From Chryseomicrobium aureum (GTDB lineage Bacteria; Bacillota; Bacilli; Bacillales_A; Planococcaceae): DNA of 64,000 nt. Below are positions 63,805-64,000 of the stretch, piece by piece. The notes beneath the pieces were generated by a model, which saw only the letters and a program-made list of their open reading frames with translations, searched no databases and was not told where the DNA came from. Within the stretch, counting starts at the first letter, position 1. Each line of letters starts with the position of its first letter. The stretch lies in contig NZ_JAFBFG010000009.1 in the NCBI RefSeq assembly GCF_016909155.1, positions 1 through 64,000 on the forward strand, read 5' to 3'. The position numbers and the translations under genes were made by a program.

Positions 63805-64000
63805 CTATTCTGATTTTGTTGTAAAAACAACAAGTGTAGATGAGACATCTTCCAGACACTCCGTCATCCGACTCTCTAACTGTTCAAGTTGCTCTGCTAA
63901 AAATCCTGCCTCAAGCTTGAAGCAGCGATCGGACCGCGACGATGAACGAATCGTGTCCTGTAGGTGGAAGATGCTTTCACGCTTTGCTTGTGTATGTAAT
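63805..64000 (-). CDS. yslB: YslB-like (DUF2507) protein, C-terminal part
   Basis: The last 65 residues of a protein whose start lies beyond the window edge. SDRCFKLEAGFLAEQLEQLE corresponds to the conserved C-terminal CFQLEAGFIAEQIQ segment of B. subtilis YslB, which lies near lysC and sdhC there. Function is unknown for the DUF2507 family. The C-terminal tail TLVVFTTKSE is not diagnostic. It is convergent with lysC. Confidence 0.75.
   Translation of the reverse strand, partial: LHTQAKRESIFHLQDTIRSSSRSDRCFKLEAGFLAEQLEQLESRMTECLEDVSSTLVVFTTKSE

Overview
The window reads as a chromosomal core segment of a low-to-moderate GC Gram-positive bacterium of the order Bacillales. Gene order follows the Bacillus subtilis ytkL-ytoI-nrnA-dnaE-accDA-pfkA-pyk-citZ-icd-phoPR-polA-mutM-coaE-gapB-speD-nrdR-dnaBI-thrS-infC-rpmI-rplT-ysdABC-pheST-rnhC-zapA-polX-mutS2-lcfA-fadR-fadB-etfBA-trxA-uvrC-lysC backbone. 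The paired hflK/hflC genes, a D-aspartate-ligase-like ATP-grasp enzyme, a MaoC-like gene in place of mdh and an iron ABC transporter next to thrS suggest a member of the Planococcaceae (Caryophanaceae). This placement is inference from gene order and content, not a database search.

Layout. 0.2-4.7 kb: M24 peptidase, metallo-hydrolase, CBS regulator, YtpI, NrnA. 4.7-13.6 kb: DnaE, then a GntR/FadR-type regulator in operon with accDA, then pfkA-pyk-fxsA. 13.6-19.2 kb: TCA genes citZ-icd, a MaoC-like gene, phoPR. 19.2-22.5 kb: ATP-grasp ligase and hflKC. 22.6-28.4 kb: polA-mutM-coaE, gapB, speD. 28.5-31.3 kb: nrdR-dnaB-dnaI. 31.3-35.3 kb: Fur-box-flanked iron uptake genes. 35.3-39 kb: T-box thrS and the L20-leader infC-rpmI-rplT operon. 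39-43 kb: ysdAB, dUTPase, M42 peptidase, argF, a truncated sspI. 43-47.6 kb: ysgA and T-box pheST. 48-54.5 kb: rnhC, zapA-cvpA-polX-mutS2, DUF350 gene and a 26-residue peptide. 54.6-59.6 kb: FadR-controlled fatty-acid oxidation and electron transfer flavoprotein. 59.6-64 kb: trxA, uvrC, lysine-riboswitch lysC, and the 3' end of a yslB-like gene.

Regulation is unusually readable. I see two T-boxes with Phe and Thr specifiers, a lysine riboswitch, an L20 leader, FadR operators, Fur boxes, an ARG box, candidate CcpN and CcpA sites, candidate SigB and SigG promoters, an AUU start for infC and an internal start in lysC.

The most unusual content is intergenic. Three arrays of exactly 21-nt period (at 32.6, 47.8 and 63.5 kb; perhaps a fourth at the left edge) have different unit sequences. 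All end, in register, in the same conserved flank ATGGAAACTAATT. Two further long palindromic elements lie at 32.5-32.85 and 39.04-39.17 kb. A second theme is decay of sporulation genes: ytrH, ytrI and ytaF are absent from their usual places, while ytvI and sspI survive only as N-terminal fragments, sspI still with a forespore-type promoter.
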